Below, piece by piece: positions 1 through 5,368 of a stretch of 11,465 nucleotides of DNA. Numbering within the stretch: the stretch's first letter is position 1; the number at the start of each line of letters is the position of its first letter. The DNA is taken from contig JBBRNH010000127.1 of the NCBI GenBank assembly GCA_038230415.1, positions 1 through 11,465 of the forward strand, read 5' to 3'. This DNA comes from JBBRNH01 sp038230415. Lineage in GTDB: Bacteria > Bacteroidota > Bacteroidia > Cytophagales > Spirosomataceae. Both the position numbers and the translations under genes were made by a program. Below the pieces are notes generated by a model. That model searched no databases, was not told where the DNA came from, and saw only the letters and a program-made list of their open reading frames with translations.

Positions 1-501
1 CAGGGCAACAACAACGGCTATAATCAGGACAGCGAATTGAGTTGGTTTGACTGGAACTGGACCCAAACCCAGCAACAACAGTTTGACTTCACGAGTCAAC
101 TTATTGCCCTCCGAAACGCCCTGCCCTTGCTGCGCCGACGGTATTTCTACGGCCACGATCAAATTACGTGGTTCCGCAACGACGGCGAAGCCCTGACTAC
201 CGACGACTGGGGAGATGGCAACACCCGTTGCATTGGTTTGTTGATTGATGGCGATACCGTTGGTGAAAAAAACCGGGATGGCACCGTCATCGGTGAGCAG
301 GACGGCCAACCCGAACGCTTGCTGCTGATTTTCAACGGATTCTGGGAAGACCTGCCGTTCCGTTTGCCGAGCGAGGGCATTACGTGGCAGGTGCTGTTAG
401 ATACGGCCACCGGCGAAGTCAGCACCGACGGTATCCGGCAAGAAAACGGCCCCGATATACAGATTCAGGCGCGTTCGTCGGTCTTGTTGCGGGTGGCGTA
501 G
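1..501 (+). CDS. glgX: Glycogen debranching enzyme GlgX, C-terminal part (5' end outside window)
   Basis: The frame is open from base 1 to a TAG at 499-501, giving 166 visible codons. The first residues read QGNNNGYNQDSELSWFDW, the conserved GlgX/isoamylase segment that follows the catalytic barrel (GNNN-YCQDNE-SWFDW in known GlgX). The rest matches the usual C-terminal part: a helix with RNALPLLRRR, then a WF-NDG motif, DDWGD and a beta-sandwich ending. GlgX is a cytoplasmic GH13 enzyme that hydrolyses alpha-1,6 branches of phosphorylase-limited glycogen. The GH13 catalytic residues lie upstream of the window and cannot be checked. The TTG at 37 is an internal leucine, not a start. A terminator follows at 555-584, so this is probably the end of its transcription unit. 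Identification rests on sequence recognition of the motif and C-terminal layout. Confidence 0.9.
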   Translation, partial: QGNNNGYNQDSELSWFDWNWTQTQQQQFDFTSQLIALRNALPLLRRRYFYGHDQITWFRNDGEALTTDDWGDGNTRCIGLLIDGDTVGEKNRDGTVIGEQDGQPERLLLIFNGFWEDLPFRLPSEGITWQVLLDTATGEVSTDGIRQENGPDIQIQARSSVLLRVA

Positions 502-550
502 AGACGCATACTTGCGTCTCACTTACGCGCGTCTCATTCATGTGCGTCTC
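501..550. repeat. Hairpin plus three 15-base-spaced GCGTCTC repeats
   Basis: A perfect 8-bp inverted repeat, GAGACGCA at 501-508 and TGCGTCTC at 513-520 with a 4-base loop, begins on the last base of the glgX stop codon. The right arm contains GCGTCTC, which recurs at 529-535 and 544-550, so three copies start exactly 15 bases apart. The rest of each unit is not conserved. Similar GAGACGC-type palindromes are, from memory, dispersed intergenic repeats in some Bacteroidota and cyanobacteria; this could not be checked here. It has no T-tract and is separate from the terminator that follows. Confidence 0.6.
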
Positions 551-554
551 GTGT

Positions 555-584
555 AAAGGCGGCTCCAACGGAGTCGCCTTTTTT
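555..584 (+). terminator. Rho-independent terminator downstream of glgX
   Basis: The left arm AAAGGCGGCTCC and right arm GGAGTCGCCTTT pair around a short AAC/AACG loop with one G-T wobble, and the right side runs into TTTTTT at 579-584. A GC-rich stem followed by a T-run is the standard intrinsic terminator layout. It lies 53 bases after the glgX stop and before the ATP-grasp promoter region, so it separates the two units. The A-run on the left arm means it could also work weakly in the other direction. Confidence 0.85.
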
Positions 585-602
585 GATTCCCGCAATTTCG
601 TG

Positions 603-631
603 TTGCATTTCCGGGGTTTTGCCGTACTTTG
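603..631 (+). promoter_or_regulatory. Possible Bacteroidota-type promoter of the ATP-grasp gene
   Basis: TTG at 603-605 is followed after 19 bases by TACTTTG at 625-631. This resembles the Bacteroidota sigma-A pattern (TTG, about 19-21 bases, TAnnTTTG), with one base fewer inside the -7 box. Transcription would begin near 637, about 30 bases before the ATG at 668. The position just after a terminator and before a gene supports it, but the match is not exact. Confidence 0.4.
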
Positions 632-667
632 TTTCGCACAAAACGCCTTCACAGAACACAGTCACCG

Positions 668-2158
668 ATGCAATTTCAGTCGCAATCACTCAACAACCAG
701 AAACAGTCGCAAGGCCAGTCGTCAAAACATAAGTTTTCATTCGTCAATTACGAGACAGACGGTTTTTTCGATGAGATGTTTACGCCCGAAGGCGCGGTGC
801 GGCAGGGCTACGCCGTGTTTCAAAAGCGGGTCGAGATGCTCAACCGCACCGAACTCATCAACCGGCAACACGCGGCAGAACGGGCCTTAATGGCAATGGG
901 AATCACCTTCAACGTGTATTCAAACGGCGAAGGCACCGAGCGCATTATGCCCATTGATATTATCCCGCGCATTATCGAAGCCGCCGAGTGGGATGCTATG
1001 GAACGTGGTCTTATTCAGCGCATTAAAGCCCTGAATTTGTTTATTCACGACATCTACAACGACCAGAATGTGCTGAATGATGGCGTAATACCACGAGATT
1101 TGATCGAATCGAGCAAGTGTTATTTACCAGCTTGTTTGGGACTGAAACCGCCCAAAGACATTTGGTGCCACGTGACCGGCACCGACCTTATTCGCGGGGC
1201 CGACGGGCGATACATGGTGCTGGAAGACAACCTGCGCTGTCCGTCGGGCGTGTCGTATATGCTCGAAAACCGCGAACTCAGCAAGCAGTCGTTCCCCGAA
1301 TCACTGGCCCGGACGGGCGTTCGACCCGTATCTGACTACCCCACGCGGCTGCTCCAAATGCTGCAACACATTGCCGACCGGCCCAACCCAACGGTGGTGG
1401 TGCTGACTCCGGGCATTTACAATTCGGCCTATTTTGAACATTCGTACCTCGCCCAGCAGATGGGCGTTGAGTTGGTCGAATCGCGGGATTTGGTGGTGTC
1501 GGGCGGCTACGTGAAGATGCGGACCACGCACGGCTTCCAGATTGTGGACGTGATTTACCGCCGACTTGACGACACCTCGTTAGACCCGCAGGTGTTTAAT
1601 GCGGATTCGCTGCTGGGCGTACCGGGCATTTTCGAGGTCTTTAAACGGGGCCGCGTCGCGCTGGCAAACGCACCCGGCACCGGCGTTGCCGACGATAAGG
1701 TGATTTATGCCTACATCCCGCGTATTATCCAGTACTACCTCGGCGAAGAAGCCATCATCCCAAACGTGCAGACCTACATCTGCCGCGAAACTGAAGACTG
1801 TCAGTATGTGCTTGATAATATTGAGCAGTTGGTGGTGAAAGAAGCCAATGAAGCCGGTGGCTACGGGATGCTGATTGGCCCGAAAGCCACGCCCGAAGAC
1901 CATGATTTGTTTCGCAAAAAGATTCAGGATAACCCCCGCAACTACATCGCCCAGCCAACCATTTCGCTCTCGCGGGTGCCGTGCCTCATTGGCGACCACC
2001 CCGAAGGTCGCCACGTTGACCTCCGGCCCTATATTCTCTACGGCGAAGAAATCAACGTGATTCCCGGTGGCCTAACCCGCGTAGCCCTCCGCAAAGGTTC
2101 GTTGGTGGTCAATTCATCGCAGGGTGGGGGCGGCAAAGACACCTGGGTTTTGTACTGA
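668..2158 (+). CDS. Circularly permuted ATP-grasp protein (COG2308 / CP_ATPgrasp family)
   Basis: The product has 496 residues from the ATG at 668. An in-frame TTG at 629 would add 13 residues but overlaps the likely promoter, and the family usually starts shortly before the YETDGFFDEMF segment (28-38 here). Visible motifs are EDNLRCPSG (186-194), which carries the acidic and Asn ligands for Mg-ATP, a Gly-rich VVKEANEAGGYGMLIG (389-404) with the probable ATP-binding lysine K391, DLRPY (451-455), and the conserved VVNSSQGGGGKDTWVLY end. These mark the circularly permuted ATP-grasp family, predicted from comparative genomics to form amide or peptide bonds in the cytoplasm; the substrate is unknown. 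Its usual partners (alpha-E protein, transglutaminase-like protein, proteasome-like peptidase) are not beside it here. The gene downstream is unrelated, and a diverged copy of this gene's 3' end lies at 3969-4040. Confidence 0.88.
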   Translation: MQFQSQSLNNQKQSQGQSSKHKFSFVNYETDGFFDEMFTPEGAVRQGYAVFQKRVEMLNRTELINRQHAAERALMAMGITFNVYSNGEGTERIMPIDIIPRIIEAAEWDAMERGLIQRIKALNLFIHDIYNDQNVLNDGVIPRDLIESSKCYLPACLGLKPPKDIWCHVTGTDLIRGADGRYMVLEDNLRCPSGVSYMLENRELSKQSFPESLARTGVRPVSDYPTRLLQMLQHIADRPNPTVVVLTPGIYNSAYFEHSYLAQQMGVELVESRDLVVSGGYVKMRTTHGFQIVDVIYRRLDDTSLDPQVFNADSLLGVPGIFEVFKRGRVALANAPGTGVADDKVIYAYIPRIIQYYLGEEAIIPNVQTYICRETEDCQYVLDNIEQLVVKEANEAGGYGMLIGPKATPEDHDLFRKKIQDNPRNYIAQPTISLSRVPCLIGDHPEGRHVDLRPYILYGEEINVIPGGLTRVALRKGSLVVNSSQGGGGKDTWVLY

Positions 2159-2169
2159 CGGTAAACAAA

Positions 2170-2199
2170 TTGCTTTTCCCGCTTTTCCCGGAAAAGCAA
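2170..2199 (+). promoter_or_regulatory. 10-bp hairpin directly before the esterase start codon
   Basis: TTGCTTTTCC at 2170-2179 and GGAAAAGCAA at 2190-2199 are perfect complements around a 10-base loop. The loop itself carries a second copy of GCTTTTCCC, at 2181-2189 after the one at 2172-2180, so the right arm could instead pair with the inner copy (GCTTTTCC, one C, GGAAAAGC). Two alternative stems therefore compete for one arm. The stem ends 2 bases before the ATG at 2202, so in mRNA it would cover the ribosome-binding region. No T-tract follows, which argues against a terminator. Confidence 0.5.
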
Positions 2200-2201
2200 C
2201 T

Positions 2202-3968
2202 ATGAAGTTCTTCCTGTCAATCCTTCTTCTACTCACCGGCCTGTTGCCGACTTTAGCTCAGGTCAACCCCCCGCCCCCCGCCGAAACCTACGCTGTTGAC
2301 TCGGCCTCCACCGAACGGGCGGGCGTACCCAAAGGCGAACTGCTCAAATTCTCGTTCAGCACCTCAAAAATCTTCCCCGGCACCCAGCGCGATTACTGGA
2401 TTTACGTACCCGCCCAGTACAAACCCGACCAGCCCGCCTGCGTCTATGTCAATCAGGATGGGGTACAGTGGCAAGCCCCAACGGTGTTTGACAACCTCAT
2501 TGCCAGTGGGCAGATGCCCGTTACCATCGGCGTGTTTGTGAACCCCGGCTGGGTGCGGGCGGCCAACAAAGAGACCGCCCTCGACCGGGCCAACCGCAGT
2601 TTTGAGTACGATGGCCTGGGCGATGCCTACGTTCGGTTCCTGCTCACCGAATTACTGCCCGACGCAGAGAAGCAAAAAACCAGCGACGGGCGGGCCATTC
2701 GGCTGTCTAAATCGGGCAACGACCGGGCCATTGGCGGAGCCAGCAGCGGAGCTATTTGTGCGTTTACCGCAGCCTGGGAGCGGCCCGATGCGTTTAGCCG
2801 GGTCTTTTCGGCCATTGGGACTTACGTGGGTCTGCGCGGGGGCGACCGATACAGTACGCTGGTACGAAAGTATGAGCCAAAGCCAATCCGGGTGTTTTTG
2901 CAGGATGGCACCAATGACCTCAACATTTATGGGGGAGACTGGTGGATGGCGAATCAGACATTAGAACGGGCGTTGACATTCAGCGGCTACGACCTAAAAC
3001 ACGTGTGGGGAGAAGGGGCGCATAACGGTAAGCACGGTACGGCTCTTTTTGCCGAGGCCATGCGGTTTTTGTGGAATGGCTGGCCCAAAGCCATACAGAC
3101 AACCCCGTCTAAAAATGCGATGATTGCTAATCGGCTCCTGCCGGGCGAGGGCTGGCAGTTGGTGGGCGATGGCTACACCTTTACCGAAGGCACAGCGGTG
3201 AATAAAGCGGGCGAGGTGTTTTTTCAGGATATTCCGAACGGCAAAACGTATAAAATTGGGGGTGATGGCGAGCCAGTGGCACTGCCCCTAAACAGCAAAA
3301 AGGCGGCTGGAACGGCCTTCGGGCCAGACGGTAAACGCTACGTGGTGGCTATCGGAACCAAACAAATTCTGGCTTATGATGGTGATAAAGAGACCGTTAT
3401 GGCCGACAATCTGGCGGGTAACGATCTGGTGGTGGCCCATAACGGCAACGTCTATATCACGGCTCCCGATGGCACCCAGAACCCCAGCAAACTGTACCTG
3501 ATTCGGGCTAACACCACCACGCCGGTAGAGGTTGACGCGGGCCTGAAATTTGCCAATGGGCTGTGCCTTTCGCCCGATCAGACGCAGCTTTACGTCACCG
3601 AGTCGGCCACGCACTGGCTGTGGGTTTATCAGATTCTGCCCGATGGCACCCTGGCGGCCAAACAACGCTTTGGCTGGCTGCACGTAGCCGACACCGACGA
3701 TAACGCCTGGGCCGACGGTCTCAAATGCGATCAGTTGGGGAATATCTACGTCACCACTAAACTCGGTATTCAGGTTCTCGATCAGTTAGGCCGGGTAAAC
3801 GCTATTCTGCCCACGCCCAACGGCAAAGCCTCGAACCTCTGCTTCGGCGGCCCCAATTTCGATGTGCTATACGTTAGCTGCGACGACAACGTGTATCGGC
3901 GCAAACTAAACCTGCACGGAGCCAACGGCTGGGATGTGCCGAATAAACCGGTACAGGGCGGATTGTAA
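2202..3968 (+). CDS. Secreted esterase / SMP-30-gluconolactonase two-domain protein
   Basis: The product has 588 residues. The start is the ATG at 2202 because it opens a signal peptide (MKFFLSILLLLTGLLPTLAQ, likely cut near residue 19-20); the longer in-frame start at 2124 overlaps the previous gene and would bury that signal. Residues about 45-300 resemble the Fes/EstD esterase family (alpha/beta-hydrolase): GASSG (179-183) gives nucleophile S181, DGTND (235-239) a candidate acid, and EGAHNGKHG (271-279) a candidate His. Residues about 310-575 resemble an SMP-30/gluconolactonase beta-propeller, with likely metal ligands E329 (FTEG), N452 (FANGL) and D505 (WADGL). The protein probably acts in the periplasm or outside on an ester- or lactone-containing carbohydrate; the substrate cannot be told. 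It lies 43 bases after the ATP-grasp stop and is directly followed by a relic of an ATP-grasp tail. Confidence 0.85.
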   Translation: MKFFLSILLLLTGLLPTLAQVNPPPPAETYAVDSASTERAGVPKGELLKFSFSTSKIFPGTQRDYWIYVPAQYKPDQPACVYVNQDGVQWQAPTVFDNLIASGQMPVTIGVFVNPGWVRAANKETALDRANRSFEYDGLGDAYVRFLLTELLPDAEKQKTSDGRAIRLSKSGNDRAIGGASSGAICAFTAAWERPDAFSRVFSAIGTYVGLRGGDRYSTLVRKYEPKPIRVFLQDGTNDLNIYGGDWWMANQTLERALTFSGYDLKHVWGEGAHNGKHGTALFAEAMRFLWNGWPKAIQTTPSKNAMIANRLLPGEGWQLVGDGYTFTEGTAVNKAGEVFFQDIPNGKTYKIGGDGEPVALPLNSKKAAGTAFGPDGKRYVVAIGTKQILAYDGDKETVMADNLAGNDLVVAHNGNVYITAPDGTQNPSKLYLIRANTTTPVEVDAGLKFANGLCLSPDQTQLYVTESATHWLWVYQILPDGTLAAKQRFGWLHVADTDDNAWADGLKCDQLGNIYVTTKLGIQVLDQLGRVNAILPTPNGKASNLCFGGPNFDVLYVSCDDNVYRRKLNLHGANGWDVPNKPVQGGL

Positions 3969-4040
3969 ATCGGCAACGGTTCGTCGGTGGTGAACTGGTT
4001 GCAGGGCGGGGGCGGTAATGATACCTGGGTTTTGTATTGA
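3969..4040 (+). pseudogene. 3'-end relic of a second circularly permuted ATP-grasp gene
   Basis: Starting on the base after the esterase TAA, 72 bases align without gaps to 2087-2158, the last 24 codons (including stop) of the intact ATP-grasp gene; I count about 58 of 72 identical. In the last 63 bases it is 52 of 63. Translated, the relic reads IGNGSSVVNW then LQGGGGNDTWVLY and a TGA, against LRKGSLVVNS then SQGGGGKDTWVLY: 16 of 23 residues match. Several differences are synonymous third-position changes, so the copy diverged at least partly as a coding gene (a paralog or foreign homolog). It has no start or upstream body, and lies in the same frame as the esterase gene, separated from it only by the stop codon. 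No similarity continues past the TGA. Confidence 0.85.
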
Positions 4041-4063
4041 ACCGACGGTTTGCTGCAAATACG

Positions 4064-4071
4064 TATCTTTA
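4064..4071 (+). promoter_or_regulatory. Possible -7 box for the YoeB-type toxin-antitoxin operon
   Basis: TATCTTTA at 4064-4071 is one base off the Bacteroidota -7 pattern TAnnTTTG and lies 15 bases before the antitoxin ATG at 4087. Upstream TTG candidates at 4037-4039 (24-base gap) and 4050-4052 (11-base gap) are not ideally spaced, so only the -7 box is called. The short leader would fit an autoregulated toxin-antitoxin promoter. Confidence 0.35.
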
Positions 4072-4086
4072 CGAAAAGCCAAAGCC

Positions 4087-4296
4087 ATGCGAATAGTCCT
4101 TGATAATGTTGAGCCGCAGTACATTGGTGTACTGCGTGAATTAGCAGAAGCACTCCATTTCACGCTTACCGAAACTGAAATACAAGGTAAACGAGCTGAA
4201 ATTGACCGAAGGATTCAACGGTTAGAAGCCAATCAGACCAACTTCATCGCTCCTGAATGGACAGCCATTCAGCAGGAAGCCGCTTCAGATAAATGA
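4087..4296 (+). CDS. Putative antitoxin of a YoeB-type toxin-antitoxin pair
   Basis: The product has 69 residues from the ATG at 4087; a longer in-frame reading from 4018 would run through the ATP-grasp relic in another frame and is unlikely. It begins with MRIVLDNVEPQYIGVLRELA, predicted as a short beta strand and a helix, followed by a charged helix (about 31-48) and a C-terminal tail with APEW (55-58) that probably wraps the toxin. It lacks the recognisable Phd/YefM N-terminal fold usually paired with YoeB. Function is inferred from its position: its stop overlaps the start of the toxin gene by 4 bases (ATGA, 4293-4296), the usual layout for translational coupling. It would neutralise the toxin and may repress its own promoter, but no DNA-binding motif is obvious. 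The toxin partner is certain; the family of this antitoxin is not. Confidence 0.72.
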   Translation: MRIVLDNVEPQYIGVLRELAEALHFTLTETEIQGKRAEIDRRIQRLEANQTNFIAPEWTAIQQEAASDK

Positions 4297-4553
4297 AACG
4301 GAATACCCGCTTCGACCCCGATGCCTGGTATGAGTTTACAGACTGGAACGATAAAGACCGGAAAATCTGGAAACGGATTGTTGACCTGCTCAACGAAGTT
4401 AGTCGAACGCCGTTTGAGGGCAAAGGCAAACCAGAGCCGCTAAAGCACCAGTTCAAAGGGTATTGGTCTCGCCAAATAACCGACGAGCACCGCCTTATTT
4501 ATAAGGTTACTGACGACGACATCACAGTAATTTCCTGCCAGGGTCATTACTGA
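4293..4553 (+). CDS. yoeB: YoeB/Txe-family mRNA interferase toxin
   Basis: The product has 86 residues, close to the 84 of E. coli YoeB. The sequence RTPFEGKGKPEPLKH (38-52), the segment GYWSRQITDEHRLIY (56-70) and the C-terminal HY align with YoeB (RTPFEGKGKPEPLKH, GFWSRRITEEHRLVY, HY). The catalytic residues known in YoeB (E46, R65, H83, Y84) correspond to E48, R67, H85 and Y86 here, so the enzyme appears intact. YoeB toxins bind the ribosome A site and cut mRNA during translation. The gene overlaps its antitoxin by 4 bases. Its last 7 bases (4547-4553) overlap the 3' end of the convergent regulator gene, so the two transcription units meet without an evident terminator. Confidence 0.95.
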   Translation: MKRNTRFDPDAWYEFTDWNDKDRKIWKRIVDLLNEVSRTPFEGKGKPEPLKHQFKGYWSRQITDEHRLIYKVTDDDITVISCQGHY

Positions 4554-4777
4554 TTAATCAAAACAGTCTCCGGTTCCGGTTCATACATCAGCACATCACC
4601 CGGCTGACAGTCAAGTGCCTGGCAGATAGCGGCTAACGTATCGAAGCGAACGCCTTTGGCCCGGCCATTTTTCAGGATAGACAGATTGACGTTGGTTACG
4701 CCGACGCGCCCGGCTAACTCGTTGAGCGACATTTTCCGACGCGCCATCATCACGTCGAGGGTTACGATGATTGGCAT
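4547..4777 (-). CDS. Small Cro/C1-type HTH regulator (YozG-like)
   Basis: The product has 76 residues and is almost wholly one Xre-type helix-turn-helix domain: residues about 6-65 include MSLNELAGRVGVTNVNLSIL (16-35), which covers the HTH with the recognition helix near 27-36, then an FDTLAAICQALDCQPGDVL segment (45-63) typical of short Cro/C1 regulators. It starts 3 bases after the stop of the DUF2975 gene, so the two are very probably one operon. The pairing of a DUF2975 membrane protein with such a regulator is common in Bacteroidota and Firmicutes, which suggests a functional link. It likely acts as a dimer on a nearby operator, possibly the inverted repeat at 5316-5357, but no binding data exist here. 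Confidence 0.9.
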   Translation of the reverse strand: MPIIVTLDVMMARRKMSLNELAGRVGVTNVNLSILKNGRAKGVRFDTLAAICQALDCQPGDVLMYEPEPETVLINQ

Positions 4778-4780
4778 GGT

Positions 4781-5275
4781 TCAGATAAAGGCTTCGTTTT
4801 CAGACTTCACCACCAACGCCCGCTCCACAAACGCGGCCAACAAAAACACGACCATACCGAGGAGCAACACAGCGGGCGATTCAACGAAGAAATCGAACGC
4901 AAAGTCAGACAACAGATTGCCGGGTGCAGGCAGAGTGGTGAGTTTGGGCATGATCACATCGTCGCGCCAAATAGAAAAGGCCGAGTTTGCCAACGCAATC
5001 ACCAGCAAACACCCCCCAATGGCCCGTAATAGACCCATGCTGTTTGCCGTGAGGTAGCCGAGTTTCCCAAACGCCTGTATCAGCCGAAACACACAAACCC
5101 CAATCGCGAGCGTTGCGGCAAAGACGATTGCTTTGAGCATAAACCAGACCGAGTGTAGCGGCAGATTCAGCCGGGCAAAGTAATCAACGGTGCGCCAGAC
5201 CGTTGCGGCCAGGCCAAGCGTTGGGCCGAGGAGCAGCAAAACCAGCAGGGCATTTTGTACAGATTGCTTTTCCAT
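4781..5275 (-). CDS. DUF2975-family four-helix membrane protein
   Basis: The product has 164 residues with four hydrophobic segments at about 8-26, 44-66, 82-100 and 132-151. The pattern after helix 2 (FRLIQAFGKLGYLTANSMGLLRAIG, split here as FRLIQAFGKL / GYLTANSMGLLRAIG) is typical of DUF2975 proteins. The biochemical role of this family is unknown; it is found next to small Cro/C1-type regulators, and here one starts 3 bases downstream of its stop. The start ATG (complement of 5273-5275) lies about 26 bases after a plausible promoter. It resembles a membrane-bound partner that might sequester or signal to the regulator, but that is inference only. Confidence 0.82.
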   Translation of the reverse strand: MEKQSVQNALLVLLLLGPTLGLAATVWRTVDYFARLNLPLHSVWFMLKAIVFAATLAIGVCVFRLIQAFGKLGYLTANSMGLLRAIGGCLLVIALANSAFSIWRDDVIMPKLTTLPAPGNLLSDFAFDFFVESPAVLLLGMVVFLLAAFVERALVVKSENEAFI

Positions 5276-5300
5276 TTGTCGTAGCTATTTAGTTCTACGG

Positions 5301-5331
5301 CAAAGGAAGGTTCAATTTTAAAATAAAACAA
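5301..5331 (-). promoter_or_regulatory. Likely promoter of the DUF2975-regulator operon
   Basis: Read on the minus strand, TTG (complement of 5329-5331) is followed after exactly 20 bases by TTCCTTTG (complement of 5301-5308), one base off the Bacteroidota -7 pattern TAnnTTTG. It lies about 25 bases before the ATG at 5275. The -33 element falls inside the left arm of an AT-rich inverted repeat (5316-5357), where a bound repressor could block it. Confidence 0.5.
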
Positions 5332-5357
5332 TAAAAATCGGTTGTTTTGTTTTAAAA
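5316..5357. repeat. AT-rich 16-bp inverted repeat (possible operator)
   Basis: TTTTAAAATAAAACAA at 5316-5331 and TTGTTTTGTTTTAAAA at 5342-5357 are inverted copies with 15 of 16 positions matching (the other is a G-T pair as RNA), around a 10-base loop. The repeat lies in the 93-base gap between the nuclease-fold gene and the DUF2975 gene, both on the minus strand, and overlaps the probable -33 element of the latter. It may be an operator for the small regulator, or an AT-only hairpin ending the upstream transcript; without GC pairs an intrinsic terminator would be weak. Confidence 0.55.
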
Positions 5358-5368
5358 ATAACTGGTGT

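Noticed and set aside
629..667. TTG start giving a 13-residue longer ATP-grasp protein
   Set aside because: The stretch overlaps a likely -7 box and encodes a poor leader; the ATG at 668 fits the family start better.
384..890. 168-codon plus-strand frame across the glgX end and terminator
   Set aside because: It crosses the terminator and the start of the ATP-grasp gene and has low-complexity, unrecognisable sequence.
1580..2014. 144-codon minus-strand reading frame
   Set aside because: It lies entirely antisense to the conserved ATP-grasp gene and has no recognisable domain; high GC content explains its length.
2124..2201. Upstream start for the esterase gene overlapping the ATP-grasp gene
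   Set aside because: It reads the conserved ATP-grasp end in another frame and would place a clear signal peptide 26 residues inside the protein.
4018..4086. Longer start for the first antitoxin
   Set aside because: It would translate the ATP-grasp relic out of frame and covers the probable promoter; ATG 4087 fits better.
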